From positions 1 to 20,791 of IMG/VR virus record IMGVR_UViG_3300046734_000026: DNA of 20,791 bases; one strand, written 5' to 3'. The number at the start of each line of letters is the position of its first letter. Within the stretch, counting starts at the first letter, position 1. Position numbers and translations under genes: made by a program. The DNA is from a virus. Positions 1-8,653 of the stretch are shown piece after piece. The notes under the pieces were generated by a model. It had not been told where the DNA came from. It searched no databases and saw only the letters and a program-made list of their open reading frames with translations.

Positions 1-1037
1 GGCACGTCGAATTCCACGGCAAGACCACGTAACTCTTCAGCAATAGACTTGATATACGAATACGAGTTAATAGCACCACCCATCCCCTTCATACGTGCAC
101 TCGCACAGATATTCAAATAATCAATAAAGATCATATCTGGTACGAATTGCTTTTTAAGTTTCAATTCATTCAGTAACGCACGAAAGTGATTCGCGTGGGC
201 ACTGCCAGTAGGATATTCTTTGATGATCAGTTTACCAGTTGTCTTCTCTGCAATGTTCTGCACACGATTTGAGAACATGTCTTTGCTAAGATGCTCTAAC
301 TGATCTATCGGGACGTTGAGTAGATTCGCATCGATACGTTCTGCGATGCGCTCTTCAGCCATCTCCATAGTGATGTAAAGGACATTCTTTCCCTGTGATA
401 GGGCAGCACCAGCACTATGACACATGAAGAGAGATTTACCGACACCCGTACCTGCCAATGCGATGTTGAGGGTCTTATTAGGTAGTCCACCCTTAGTGAT
501 GCGGTTAAAGTAGTCCAGATCGAACGAAATGCGTTCTTCGTCAAGATGATAAAACTCCCAACGATCGTCGATATTTTCGAGATAGTCGTGACCAATGTTC
601 GTATCAAAAGAGACACCCAACGCTTTAGACAAAATATCTGGTATCGCATTCTTAGATAACTTTTGATGTTTGCCGTCAAGAATACTTATAGATTCCATGA
701 CCGCATTGAACACCGCACGATCTTGACACCACTTCTCGGTACGATTAACTAACCAGTCTGAGTCTTCTGCACTGTAGTTAAAGATGTCAGGCAGTATCTC
801 CATAGCGTGGCGATACTGTTCATCTGATAATCGGTCTTCTGAATCGATCTCGATCTTAAATGCTTCAAGTGTTGGCAACTTGTTGAACTTGGCAATATAA
901 GATGTGAATTCTCTGAAGAGACCATTGTAAGTCCCCTCAAAGTAATCAGGTGAGAGAAAGGCCGCAACCTTTCTCATGTAAGAATCGTTAGTCAGTAGAT
1001 TCCGTAGAATCGTCTGCTGTAGATTGATTTCTGTCAT
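1..1037 (-). CDS. 41: Replicative DNA helicase gp41 (DnaB-like), 3' end cut by window edge
   Basis: Hexameric 5'-3' replicative helicase of the T4-type replisome; unwinds the fork and works with the primase. I translated it by hand: 345 codons stay open from the ATG at 1037 to the left edge. The N-terminal domain (about residues 1-150) is followed by the RecA-like motor. Walker A is GTGVGKS (196-202), then YITMEMAEER (221-230), the stretch KEYPTG, LLNELKLKK and a Walker B region FIDYLNI. All match the T4 gp41 pattern closely, and the N-terminus also lines up with T4 gp41, which supports the 1037 start. A weak GGGAAG precedes the ATG. The first 50 nt overlap the end of the upstream small gene in another frame, which suggests translational coupling. 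C-terminal motifs lie outside the window. Confidence 0.95.
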   Translation of the reverse strand, partial: MTEINLQQTILRNLLTNDSYMRKVAAFLSPDYFEGTYNGLFREFTSYIAKFNKLPTLEAFKIEIDSEDRLSDEQYRHAMEILPDIFNYSAEDSDWLVNRTEKWCQDRAVFNAVMESISILDGKHQKLSKNAIPDILSKALGVSFDTNIGHDYLENIDDRWEFYHLDEERISFDLDYFNRITKGGLPNKTLNIALAGTGVGKSLFMCHSAGAALSQGKNVLYITMEMAEERIAERIDANLLNVPIDQLEHLSKDMFSNRVQNIAEKTTGKLIIKEYPTGSAHANHFRALLNELKLKKQFVPDMIFIDYLNICASARMKGMGGAINSYSYIKSIAEELRGLAVEFDV

Positions 1038-1335
1038 TTTCTTCCCGTGTAGTAATTGCAGCTTCTAGAATATCTTGCAACACATCTGCTGCAAATCTTT
1101 GCATTTCTAAATTCTCAAGCGTGTTCTCGGGATTCTCACTTTCGATGATATCGAAGTTGAACCTCATTGTTCCAGAGGTGCCGTCTAGTTGGACGTTATT
1201 GTATCGAATAGTCACATCTTCGTAAGGAGATCTCAAAAAACTTACGTTCCAGAATTCATTACCTTCTGTATCATACGCTGAAATTAGCTCGTAGTCAAGA
1301 TGTTCGGACGGTTTGTCTAGATTTAGTTCACTCAT
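988..1335 (-). CDS. Gene-40-like small protein between uvsX and 41
   Basis: A 115-aa acidic protein with no signal peptide or membrane segment. Its core (about residues 15-90) has a hydrophobic/beta-rich part with a FWNVSF..SPYEDVTIRY block, then a helix (AADVLQDILEAAI). The tail is a low-complexity run rich in Ser, Thr, Asp and Asn, probably disordered. Its start overlaps the uvsX stop as ATGA, and its 3' end overlaps gene 41 by 50 nt. In T4 the gene in exactly this position and of about this size is gene 40, linked to head-vertex (prohead initiation) assembly. Position and size are the main argument for homology; I cannot confirm it by alignment. It could equally be a replication-associated small protein. 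Confidence 0.75.
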   Translation of the reverse strand: MSELNLDKPSEHLDYELISAYDTEGNEFWNVSFLRSPYEDVTIRYNNVQLDGTSGTMRFNFDIIESENPENTLENLEMQRFAADVLQDILEAAITTREENDRNQSTADDSTESTD

Positions 1336-2387
1336 GCTTCCTCCAGCTCAGTGATTAGTTCCGCGTTCAACTCACTGGCATAACCAATTTTATAGGTCTT
1401 CTCCAAGAAGTCAGCGAAGTTAGTTGTTTCGAAAATAGGTTCCCAGAACTCTGCATTCAAGGTGTCTTTGGTGCGAACTTTAGTACCGACCATTTCACCC
1501 GTAGATGTGTCAACTTTCTGATACCAACCATTAGAAGGTTTTGCGACATATCCACCAAGAAGTGCGACATCGAGAAGACCAGAGTACTTCTGTACACCAC
1601 CTTCCCACGAGACGCCAATCGGAATCTTTGACTTCTCTTTGACATATCGAGACTTCTCTACATTGATCACAAAGTCATAACCAACGATCTCAGTACCCTG
1701 CTTCTCTTGACGACGACCGATAATCCAGATGTTGTCTGCAGAGTAATAGATGCCTGTGCCACCACTCACGATATCTTTCGGGAACAAACCAATCTCTTTG
1801 TACGTGTGATTGATCGCAATCATTGGAATGTTCTTCATCGCAAGATAAGGTGTTGACATGCGGAATAGACCCTTCAGTGCCTTCGCACGAGACATGTCTG
1901 CGACACCCTTCTCGTTCAGCGCATCTTCAAGTTCTTTCTTAGACGCAAGGTTACCGATCGAGTCAATCACGATAATAACGTCATCTTCACGATCTAACTG
2001 TTCTAACTGGTTGATCATGTCAAACTTCAGTTCTTCGACGTTTGCAATCGGTGTGTGTAACACACGACTCGTGTCAATACCAAACTGCTCAAAGTATGAC
2101 TGAGGCGAACCAAACTCTGAATCATAGAACAACATGACTGCGTCTGGTTTCGCGTTGAGATATGCACCCGCCATGAGTAAGGCAAATGATGTCTTAAAGT
2201 GTTTCGATGGCCCAGCGAGGACAGTCAGTCCAGGCGTCACACCACCATTGACAGATCCCGACAACGCAACGTTCACCATTGGAACGTCGGTCGGAACCAT
2301 GTCTTTATCTGTGAAGAACTTACTAGTGGAGAGTGTCGCTGTCTCCTTGATCTTGCTGTTCTTCTTCAGTTTGTCCATTATCGACAT
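1332..2387 (-). CDS. uvsX: UvsX, RecA-like recombinase
   Basis: ATP-dependent strand-exchange protein of the T4 recombination system; forms filaments on ssDNA and drives recombination-dependent replication. The chosen start is the ATG at 2387, preceded by GGAGG with a 5-nt spacer; an in-frame TTG at 2399 is less likely. This gives 351 aa, slightly shorter than T4 UvsX. Visible motifs include LSTSKFFTDKD near residue 20, the unusual Walker A GPSKHFKT (59-66) typical of UvsX, LFYDSEFG (87-93), Walker B IIVIDS (138-143), NLASKKE.EDALNEK, AINHTY, and VEKSR.VKEKSKIP. The acidic C-terminal tail fits the family. The 5' end overlaps the 3' end of the sugar-nucleotide dehydrogenase gene by 65 nt. A promoter-like sequence at 2448-2477 inside that gene could give uvsX its own transcript. 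Confidence 0.97.
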   Translation of the reverse strand: MSIMDKLKKNSKIKETATLSTSKFFTDKDMVPTDVPMVNVALSGSVNGGVTPGLTVLAGPSKHFKTSFALLMAGAYLNAKPDAVMLFYDSEFGSPQSYFEQFGIDTSRVLHTPIANVEELKFDMINQLEQLDREDDVIIVIDSIGNLASKKELEDALNEKGVADMSRAKALKGLFRMSTPYLAMKNIPMIAINHTYKEIGLFPKDIVSGGTGIYYSADNIWIIGRRQEKQGTEIVGYDFVINVEKSRYVKEKSKIPIGVSWEGGVQKYSGLLDVALLGGYVAKPSNGWYQKVDTSTGEMVGTKVRTKDTLNAEFWEPIFETTNFADFLEKTYKIGYASELNAELITELEEA

Positions 2388-3306
2388 TTTTGCCTCCAAA
2401 ATCTACAAATGTAATGTTGTTTACTTTTTCACGTTCATCGAGGTCATATTGTACACGATAAGCACTGTTGATGTCAAGCACTCTCTCAAGAAGATCAAAG
2501 CTATGTTCAAATCCATTTTCATCTATATGAGACGAAAATTGTAAAAACGCATTAGTGTCTTTAGGCAAACATGCGCCACCAAAACCGCGCTTGCCATCAA
2601 ACCCTGGAACACGAGTGTGACCCATGCCCACACGCTCATCTTTACCGGCAGCGCGAACAATGGTATTATAGTTGCAACCATACATATTGACCAAATCGTA
2701 CAACTGATTGAAGAACGTGATCTTGGTTGACAAAAACGAATTAATCGTATACTTAACAAACGAAGCTTCGTACGCACTCATTCGATGATAATCGTTCGAC
2801 TCACATGCACTGAAGATCTCATAGATGTCAATAGTTTCCATAACAGATTGAGGGGTTCCACCCACAACATGAAATTTAGCACTAACAAAATCTGCCTTCG
2901 CATTCTTCTCAGTTAAGAACTCGGGATTATATGCAAAACGGTCTACTTGTTCTTTCGTGATCTGTTGATAAATTCTATCGATCGCATCAGGAGTAATCGT
3001 AGACTTCACTATAACTAAAGACTCAGTTTGATTCAGACACGTCAAAACACTCTCTTCAACAATAGAAGAATTTACTGACCCATCATCGTTAGAAGGAGTT
3101 GGCGCACATATAAAGAAACACGTTGGTGTGTCTTTCGGTGAGGTTAGAGATAGACTCTCTAAACTATTGTTGTACTTTGGATCATAAAATGTAAAATCAA
3201 CCATCGGGTTAGTAAACGCATACTCGACCGCTTGACCCACAAAACCATGACCTACGATTCCTATTCGAAATCTAATTGGTTCGCCATCTGGCATTACTCT
3301 AGACAT
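2323..3306 (-). CDS. UDP-glucose/GDP-mannose dehydrogenase family protein, C-terminally short
   Basis: Predicted NAD-dependent four-electron oxidation of a nucleotide sugar at C6, for example UDP-glucose to UDP-glucuronate. A Rossmann motif GIVGHGFVG is at residues 16-24, followed by FICAPTP (65-71), VKSTITPDA (100-108), YNPEFLTE (126-133), the catalytic-helix lysine and asparagine in FVKYTIN (183-189), and the active-site Cys in GFGGACLPKD (C246). All core catalytic residues seem present. At 327 aa it is clearly shorter than most family members (about 390-440): the C-terminal sugar-nucleotide-binding domain is missing or minimal. The last residues, polar and acidic, are read from DNA that also encodes the start of uvsX. 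The start overlaps the epimerase stop as TAATG. Paired with that epimerase it would form a uronic-acid pathway. Exact substrate is inferred. Confidence 0.85.
   Translation of the reverse strand: MSRVMPDGEPIRFRIGIVGHGFVGQAVEYAFTNPMVDFTFYDPKYNNSLESLSLTSPKDTPTCFFICAPTPSNDDGSVNSSIVEESVLTCLNQTESLVIVKSTITPDAIDRIYQQITKEQVDRFAYNPEFLTEKNAKADFVSAKFHVVGGTPQSVMETIDIYEIFSACESNDYHRMSAYEASFVKYTINSFLSTKITFFNQLYDLVNMYGCNYNTIVRAAGKDERVGMGHTRVPGFDGKRGFGGACLPKDTNAFLQFSSHIDENGFEHSFDLLERVLDINSAYRVQYDLDEREKVNNITFVDFGGKNVDNGQTEEEQQDQGDSDTLH
2448..2477 (-). promoter_or_regulatory. Candidate sigma70 promoter for uvsX, inside the dehydrogenase gene
   Basis: On the minus strand TTGACA (2477-2472), 18-nt spacer, TACAAT (2453-2448): 11 of 12 consensus bases. 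The predicted start is near 2441, about 54 nt before the uvsX ATG. It lies in coding sequence, so chance is possible. Confidence 0.5.
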
Positions 3307-4247
3307 TAGCCTACTCCGTTATATTTTTTATACCATTCATAAAACCTCTCAACACCTTCTGCAATACTCACTTTAGGTTCATAACCAAGAGCGCCTAGTT
3401 TAGATGTATCAGACCAAGTCTCTTGTGTGTCTGCAGGGTGTTTCGGGGCTAAGTTTTTAATCGCTTCTTTACCAGTGTTCTTTTCGATCTCACCAATAAA
3501 GTCCATTAGAGCAACTTGTTCACCGCGACCAATATTAAAGATCTCACCAGAATCAATCTTAGTATTCTTCAAGACGATTTCAATGCCATCCAAAATATCA
3601 TCGACGTAGGTAAAGTCACGCTTCATATCGCCATAATTATACACGGTTATCTCTTTTTCGTCAAGTATATTCTTCGTAAAATCAAACAGTGCCATGTCAG
3701 GACGACCCCAAGGACCATAGACTGTGAAGAATCGCAGACCGACTGTGTTCAGACCAGATGACTGCATCTGACACTCGTTTGCCCACTTGGTATAACCATA
3801 CGCGTTAAGTTGTTTGCCGTGTTCTTTACCTTCTACCCAAGGCACTGGAGCGCCAGCATAGATGCAAGAAGTCGATGCATAAACAATTCGAACATCAGGC
3901 AGATGTGTTTTGCAGATATCAATTAGGTTTTGTGTTGCGTCGATATTGTTCTCATGGTAACTCTTCTCTTTACCTAGTGAGTCGCGCACACCTGCCATCG
4001 CACCTAAGTGCACGATAGTGTCTGGTTTAAAGTCTCGCAAAAGAGCTTCCAGTTTGATAGTATCTCTGAGATCACATCCCCAAACATCTAGTTCGAAGTG
4101 CTTCATGCGATCGACTTTGAGTTTGGGATTGTAAAGATGATTATTAAAATTGTCAATACCTTTGACAGTAAGACCATAATCCATTAAACGTCTCGACAAC
4201 TGTGATCCGATGAAACCGGCGGCGCCTGTAACTAAAACTCTATTCAT
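3306..4247 (-). CDS. NAD-dependent nucleotide-sugar epimerase, UDP-glucuronate 4-epimerase-like
   Basis: Extended short-chain dehydrogenase/reductase. With the start at the ATG at 4247 (313 aa) the protein begins directly with the fold, and the NAD motif GAAGFIG is at residues 8-14. An upstream in-frame ATG at 4256 is possible, but AGGA lies 9 nt before 4247 and abuts 4256. The catalytic Ser region YASTSCIYAG (123-132) and YGYTK (Y150, K154) are intact. The sequence FFTVYGPWGRPDMALF is characteristic of UDP-glucuronate 4-epimerases of the CapI type, and RDFTYVDDI and NIGRG follow as expected. Likely reaction: UDP-glucuronate to UDP-galacturonate. It follows the primase-like gene with a 1-nt gap and is coupled to the dehydrogenase by a TAATG overlap, which suggests the two act in sequence. 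Other epimerase or dehydratase specificities cannot be excluded. Confidence 0.88.
   Translation of the reverse strand: MNRVLVTGAAGFIGSQLSRRLMDYGLTVKGIDNFNNHLYNPKLKVDRMKHFELDVWGCDLRDTIKLEALLRDFKPDTIVHLGAMAGVRDSLGKEKSYHENNIDATQNLIDICKTHLPDVRIVYASTSCIYAGAPVPWVEGKEHGKQLNAYGYTKWANECQMQSSGLNTVGLRFFTVYGPWGRPDMALFDFTKNILDEKEITVYNYGDMKRDFTYVDDILDGIEIVLKNTKIDSGEIFNIGRGEQVALMDFIGEIEKNTGKEAIKNLAPKHPADTQETWSDTSKLGALGYEPKVSIAEGVERFYEWYKKYNGVG
3636..3664 (-). promoter_or_regulatory. Candidate internal sigma70 promoter in the epimerase gene
   Basis: Minus-strand TTGACG, 17-nt spacer, TATAAT (11 of 12). About 330 nt before the dehydrogenase start. Inside coding sequence; may be chance. Confidence 0.35.
4128..4156 (-). 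promoter_or_regulatory. Candidate internal sigma70 promoter near the epimerase start
   Basis: Minus-strand TTGACA, 17-nt spacer, TACAAT (11 of 12), about 100 nt inside the gene. It could only serve downstream genes; may be chance. Confidence 0.3.
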
Positions 4248-4248
4248 T

Positions 4249-5193
4249 TTATCCATTCCTGTAAATATATTCTAATGCTCGATCTGCTTCTACATGAAGA
4301 GGTCGATTCTCATACCAATTGCCTGTGTCTCGATCAAACTCTCGACACAGTTCTTCTATTTGCCTAGACGTTATCGGGTACCCTCTAGAGTATGCGTTGC
4401 CTGCAACAGCAACAGCAATTCGATACATCTTTGCATACCATCCAGAATCACTGATCATCTGATACTCGGATGCGAGCTTCTTTGGCCAAAACGGACAATC
4501 TCTGTAAGATGACCATTTATAATCCAGGTTATTTAGGCTACTTTTTCGATGCTGTATAACAGCTTGTTGTAATTCAAGTGGCAGTTTGTCCAAAAAGTCA
4601 TTACCAGTCTTCTCATGATAAGGATGTTTTGCAATCAACTCGGATACGTTGAGCGAAGATCCACCAGAGTTTACCATAAAGAACGAATTCGCTTTAGGGT
4701 ACTGTGCAGGAACATAATACATTCTCGCAAGGTCTTTTGTCTGAGGGTCACCAAGATCACCAAGTTCTGTGTTGAGTGCATACCAGAATGATTTGATGCG
4801 ATTGTTTTCGACATTCTCATCTAGACGAAATATGATTCGAAATTTTAAATGCTCTTCTGTACAACTTGCTGTGTTATAGACAACATAATCATATTGACCA
4901 TACTTGCGTTGCAGCCAAGTTCTCAGTGATTCGCTACTACTAACGCCATCAATAGGATCATCCACATCAACGCAGCACCAAGAACTCCAATACAAAACAG
5001 ATCGATTACTACGCGTCGTACCCACGTCGAACACAGCAGGAGTAAGAAGAGGAGAACTATTAGATCCACCTTTCTCTCCAGGTTTAGTGTAAGAATCACG
5101 AAGACACACAACGAAGTCCATCCACGACATAAACGTGGTGCGACGGTGTGTCTTGTTATCAAACTGATTTTTGAATAGAGTTAATTCATACAT
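4249..5193 (-). CDS. Unknown protein with archaeo-eukaryotic primase (Prim-Pol)-like motifs
   Basis: A 314-aa soluble protein that I do not recognise as a named T4 gene. Visible motifs resemble the AEP/Prim-Pol fold of plasmid and viral replication proteins: a hydrophobic strand ending in acidic CCVDVDDP (residues 73-80, DxD-like motif I), TEEHLKFRIIFRLDE (112-126, with an H-x-K-x-R pattern like motif II), and TKDLARMYYVPAQYP (152-166, the acidic-x-x-R and P pattern like motif III). The C-terminal third is helical (AVAVAGNAYSRGYPI..RQIEELCREFD) and could be a PriCT-like helical domain. No helicase motor is present. It has its own perfect promoter at 5201-5229 whose predicted +1 is the ATG, and no Shine-Dalgarno. 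A priming or DNA-repair role is inference from motifs and from location beside polymerase and methylase. Confidence 0.8.
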   Translation of the reverse strand: MYELTLFKNQFDNKTHRRTTFMSWMDFVVCLRDSYTKPGEKGGSNSSPLLTPAVFDVGTTRSNRSVLYWSSWCCVDVDDPIDGVSSSESLRTWLQRKYGQYDYVVYNTASCTEEHLKFRIIFRLDENVENNRIKSFWYALNTELGDLGDPQTKDLARMYYVPAQYPKANSFFMVNSGGSSLNVSELIAKHPYHEKTGNDFLDKLPLELQQAVIQHRKSSLNNLDYKWSSYRDCPFWPKKLASEYQMISDSGWYAKMYRIAVAVAGNAYSRGYPITSRQIEELCREFDRDTGNWYENRPLHVEADRALEYIYRNG

Positions 5194-5200
5194 GGGATGT

Positions 5201-5229
5201 ATTATACCACATCATGTGGCGTTTGTCAA
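5201..5229 (-). promoter_or_regulatory. Perfect sigma70 promoter for the primase-like gene, leaderless
   Basis: TTGACA, 17-nt spacer, TATAAT, then 7 nt (ACATCCC) to the ATG at 5193. The TGA stop of dam is bases 2-4 of TTGACA. The spacer holds a palindrome CCACAT-C-ATGTGG (5207-5219) that could be an operator. No Shine-Dalgarno is present. Confidence 0.85.
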
Positions 5230-6110
5230 ACAAAAAATTCTTCAAGTGTTTGTTGTGATATATTTTCTGGGACATCATAGTTCCAGATAAGCAACTCTTT
5301 CTTCAGATGCTCATTCTCACGATATGATGCGCTCGACACCATAGTGTATACTAGATCCCAGATCTTTTGATTCCAGTTCTTGTATGCTTCTTGCAGTGTG
5401 TCATTTGAGTTGTAAGTGATCATGACCATATTGTCCGACGCGTCAGTACACTCAAAAAATTCTTTGTGATCAAATGAGTTATGCATGTCACCACCCTTGC
5501 CATAAATGAAAGTGGCAATATCGTAGGGTGGATCTGCAAAGACAAACACGTCAGGATCGTCACAGAACATTGTGGAATAATCTTCATTCGTGATTGTCCA
5601 GTTCTGCATGAGTCGAGAATACTTGGGGAGTTTGCCTATCAGTCTGTGATGAAAGTGATCAAAGCAAGACCCCTTAGAAAATGACGCAGATAACTCTGTG
5701 AGACCAGAGAATGAACACCGATTGAGAATATAGAATGCCCATGCAGTCTCAAATTCATTCTTGGGATTTGCAAGGACGTCTGTCACAACGTGATAATAGT
5801 CATAGTGCGCTTGTTTGGTGTCAGACGCGCTGAGTAGTTCGTCTTTGATGTCGTGAAGTTTCTGAGTAAGCGCTTCACCTTCTTTCTGAAGAGTCAACCA
5901 AAAACAATACAGATTATAGTACTTGTCGTTGACTCGCACAGGAATGTCAGGAAACTTTTTAGTGAACGCAAATGCGCACGACCCACCACCAAGAAAGGGT
6001 TCGCGATACTCTTTGATGTTTTTGACAGGCAGGTTTTCACGCGAGAACAGAAAATCAACTGCTCTCGATTTGCCACCAGGATATCGTAAAGGCGTTCTTA
6101 GATCTTTCAT
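5226..6110 (-). CDS. dam: DNA adenine N6-methyltransferase, Dam/D12 class
   Basis: Transfers a methyl group from S-adenosylmethionine to adenine N6 in DNA. The D12-class motifs are complete: LRYPGGKSR (residues 8-16), EPFLGGGS (37-44, SAM-binding motif), NRCSFSGLTEL region near 130, and the catalytic FADPPYD (DPPY at 193-196). Because the SAM-binding block begins at residue 8, the ATG at 6110 must be the start; it lies 6 nt after a TATAAT box and has no Shine-Dalgarno. After the last catalytic-domain strand (ELLIWNY) there is a short tail ending QQTLEEFFV, nearly the same as the C-terminus of the adjacent polymerase. Expected target is GATC-like, as for T4 Dam, but specificity cannot be read from sequence. 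The TGA stop lies in the -35 box of the next gene. Confidence 0.95.
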   Translation of the reverse strand: MKDLRTPLRYPGGKSRAVDFLFSRENLPVKNIKEYREPFLGGGSCAFAFTKKFPDIPVRVNDKYYNLYCFWLTLQKEGEALTQKLHDIKDELLSASDTKQAHYDYYHVVTDVLANPKNEFETAWAFYILNRCSFSGLTELSASFSKGSCFDHFHHRLIGKLPKYSRLMQNWTITNEDYSTMFCDDPDVFVFADPPYDIATFIYGKGGDMHNSFDHKEFFECTDASDNMVMITYNSNDTLQEAYKNWNQKIWDLVYTMVSSASYRENEHLKKELLIWNYDVPENISQQTLEEFFV

Positions 6111-6116
6111 ACGAGT

Positions 6117-6145
6117 ATTATACTACAACAAGAGACGTATGTCAA
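6117..6145 (-). promoter_or_regulatory. Perfect sigma70 promoter for dam, leaderless
   Basis: TTGACA, 17-nt spacer, TATAAT, then 6 nt (ACTCGT) to the ATG at 6110. The gene 43 stop TGA lies inside the -35 box. No Shine-Dalgarno. Confidence 0.85.
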
Positions 6146-8616
6146 CCGAAAAAGTCCTCGAGTGTAGCTTTCGGTTCAGACTGCCACCCGACAGCGTCTA
6201 AAATAGGTTCGAGAGGATCAAGGAACGTCTTGTCAAACATCATACTATAGTCCACATATTTGTGCAGATCGAGTTCTGGTGGCAAATTCAGTGGATAACT
6301 TACAACATTCTGGCCGAGACTGTTGGGGACCTTGAGATAACAAAACTTGATTTTCTCACCCTGCTTCACGGTCTCGTATCGAGATTCTAGACTGTTCTCT
6401 TTTAGAGCATTGTTATAACACAGTGCACCACGAACGTGAATAGGAGTGCCTTTCTTGAAAATCGTTTCTCGCGAAGTCCACTTGATCAAGTCTGACACAC
6501 CACGAGGAAAAGAAACTTCTTCGGGAGGGAGTGTCTGAAATTCATTCTTGAAATTACGGATGAACGATTGAGTATCGTTCTCGGTGCCCTCGATGATCAC
6601 GCGGAAGATCTCTTTGAACTTATCACGGACGACCTGTGGAGTCGAAGACTTGATTGCCTCGATACCCATCATCTTGAGTTTGGGTTCTGCGTACTGGACA
6701 CCCTCGTTGTTGTGGACATTCAGGATGTATCGTTTCTTCGCCATCCAGATCCCACGGTCCGCGATAACCTCACGTCCCATCTCCATTCGGTTGACATATG
6801 CGCCTGTGACCTCTGCCATCTTTGCATATGATTTATCAAGTGATTTCTCGAAATGTTCGCGGCAGATCTTATCTAAGAACTTGACAGGATTGTTGGGACT
6901 AAAACGGTCGATAAGATCACCCATTCGAATATAAACGGAGTCTGTGTCAATCGCCACGACATAATCTTCATCTGTTTTGAGAATGTTTTGCATCTCATTG
7001 TTCACACATCTCTCTGCCCATTTGATCGCCAACTGACCAGCCATGGTGATAGACTCAGCGACTCGCTGATCGAAATAACGGAACCACTTGTTACCCAACG
7101 CACCATAAAGTGAGTTCATTAGGATCTTGATCGCCATCTGTTGATTGTTTAGTGATGTGATCTTGTACTGGAGTGACTTACTTGGGTTCTTCTGATACTC
7201 ACGGTCGAGTTCTAGCATCTTATCTTTGATGATGCGTCGATCTGCGTAATAGTGTTCAATGATTGTCGGGATCACGCCCTTGCGTTCGTGAGAGAATTGC
7301 ACACCCGTGGGTGCGAGCGAGTATTCAGAATCATTTACTGTTCTACCATCCAAGAAACTCTCGACAGAAACATCGGGAACAATACCATCGACCACAGTCT
7401 CTGGCGACATGTTGTATTGCACAATGATGTTGGGATACAGAGAGTTCAGGTCAAACGATGTCACCCAGTCGTGAGATCCGACTTGAGGATCTTTCACGTA
7501 ACCACCAGGATACGGAGTCTTGGGATTATCTGTCTTTGGTGGGATTACGATCTTCTGGTTGTTCAACATTCGGTAAATGATCGAGTCCCAGATCGCAGTC
7601 GTACCGAGAGTGTCTGTATAGTTGACACCGCCACGATACGCCATAGTGAGTACCAGAGAGATTAGGTCAAGCTTCTCATCGATCTTGTGCACCAACTCAA
7701 CGTCTTTCACGTTGTAGTCTATGAACTTCTGATAGTCTTCTCGGTACAATGTGTGCAGATTACCATGCTCTTCGTAAGAGAGTTTGCGCTCGCCGAGAAC
7801 GACGTGTGCGATGTGGTCAAGGCGATACGACTCTTGCTGTCCGAGTGTGTTGAGGGTGAACTTTTTGAAGATCTCAATATAGTCCAGATGCTCAATGCCT
7901 TCGATCACATACTCTTGGTTCTCGCGACCGTTGATCTTCTGGATTCTCTCGCGCACGAGACCCCATGGCGACAGACGTTTTACTAACGTGTCGTCACCAA
8001 AAATCTTGTAACATCGGTTGACGATGTAAGGAATATCAAAGAATCGTGTGTTCCATCCTGTGATAATATCAGGACCGTAGTTCTGCCAGTGGTCTACAAA
8101 CTTGCGAATCAGATCAATCTCATTGTCGCAACGAATAAACAGAACATCTTCACGAGAAGGTGTGTAGTCGTTGAGACCCCACACCCAGTAGTTGCCGTCA
8201 TTCTTACGAAGGGCAATAGAGATGATTGGATACTTTGCAGATCTGGGTTCTGGGAATCCGTCGTCAGACGCAACCTCGATATCGATATTCAGGACGCGGA
8301 CTTGATCACGTTCGAACTTAATATCGTTAGGCCAGTACTCAGATATAAACTGCGCAGTATAATTGTTCTGACCGAAGACTTCGAAGTTGTGAACATTACG
8401 ATACATCTTCACGAACTCCGTCGCATCTTTCATAGTCTCGAACTGCATTTCGACCATGGACTCTCCTTCGAGAGTTTTCCACTCAGATGGGGAGTCACCG
8501 GTTACATAGAGTTTTGGTTTAAAGGGAACGCGGGTCTTGATCTGTTGACCATTATCATAGCCGCGATATAGTATGTTGTTGCCGATATGGCGAACGTTCG
8601 TATAGAATTTAGTCAT
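6142..8616 (-). CDS. 43: DNA polymerase gp43, family B with 3'-5' exonuclease
   Basis: Replicative DNA polymerase, 824 aa (T4 gp43 is about 900). Exonuclease motifs: Exo I D112-I-E114, Exo [15 protein letters not shown] (N189, D194), Exo III YNVKD (Y301, D305). Polymerase motifs: [10 protein letters not shown] (D389), [14 protein letters not shown] (from K497), C AIDTDSVY (D557, D559), then KKRYILNV. The N-terminus MTKFY..IGNN aligns with the T4 protein start, which fixes the ATG at 8616. The C-terminus ATLEDFFG fits the known clamp-binding tail of T4-type polymerases. The gene is preceded by a promoter whose TATAAT ends 7 nt before the ATG, with CTCCTAC between and no Shine-Dalgarno, so a leaderless mRNA is predicted. 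This would differ from T4, where gp43 represses its own translation at a leader hairpin. Confidence 0.98.
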   Translation of the reverse strand: MTKFYTNVRHIGNNILYRGYDNGQQIKTRVPFKPKLYVTGDSPSEWKTLEGESMVEMQFETMKDATEFVKMYRNVHNFEVFGQNNYTAQFISEYWPNDIKFERDQVRVLNIDIEVASDDGFPEPRSAKYPIISIALRKNDGNYWVWGLNDYTPSREDVLFIRCDNEIDLIRKFVDHWQNYGPDIITGWNTRFFDIPYIVNRCYKIFGDDTLVKRLSPWGLVRERIQKINGRENQEYVIEGIEHLDYIEIFKKFTLNTLGQQESYRLDHIAHVVLGERKLSYEEHGNLHTLYREDYQKFIDYNVKDVELVHKIDEKLDLISLVLTMAYRGGVNYTDTLGTTAIWDSIIYRMLNNQKIVIPPKTDNPKTPYPGGYVKDPQVGSHDWVTSFDLNSLYPNIIVQYNMSPETVVDGIVPDVSVESFLDGRTVNDSEYSLAPTGVQFSHERKGVIPTIIEHYYADRRIIKDKMLELDREYQKNPSKSLQYKITSLNNQQMAIKILMNSLYGALGNKWFRYFDQRVAESITMAGQLAIKWAERCVNNEMQNILKTDEDYVVAIDTDSVYIRMGDLIDRFSPNNPVKFLDKICREHFEKSLDKSYAKMAEVTGAYVNRMEMGREVIADRGIWMAKKRYILNVHNNEGVQYAEPKLKMMGIEAIKSSTPQVVRDKFKEIFRVIIEGTENDTQSFIRNFKNEFQTLPPEEVSFPRGVSDLIKWTSRETIFKKGTPIHVRGALCYNNALKENSLESRYETVKQGEKIKFCYLKVPNSLGQNVVSYPLNLPPELDLHKYVDYSMMFDKTFLDPLEPILDAVGWQSEPKATLEDFFG

Positions 8617-8623
8617 GTAGGAG

Positions 8624-8653
8624 ATTATATACCAATTTGGTGTATAGTGTCAA
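8624..8653 (-). promoter_or_regulatory. Sigma70 promoter for gene 43, leaderless
   Basis: TTGACA, 18-nt spacer, TATAAT, then 7 nt (CTCCTAC) to the ATG at 8616. The upstream TGA stop is inside the -35 box. No Shine-Dalgarno. Confidence 0.82.

Noticed and set aside
305-967. Open frames at 305-679 and 749-967 on the minus strand as separate genes
   Set aside because: They are other frames of gene 41, whose true frame is open from 1037 to the left edge and carries helicase motifs.
7252-8571. Long plus-strand frames opposite gene 43
   Set aside because: They are shadows of strong coding on the minus strand, with no recognisable domains, promoters or ribosome sites.
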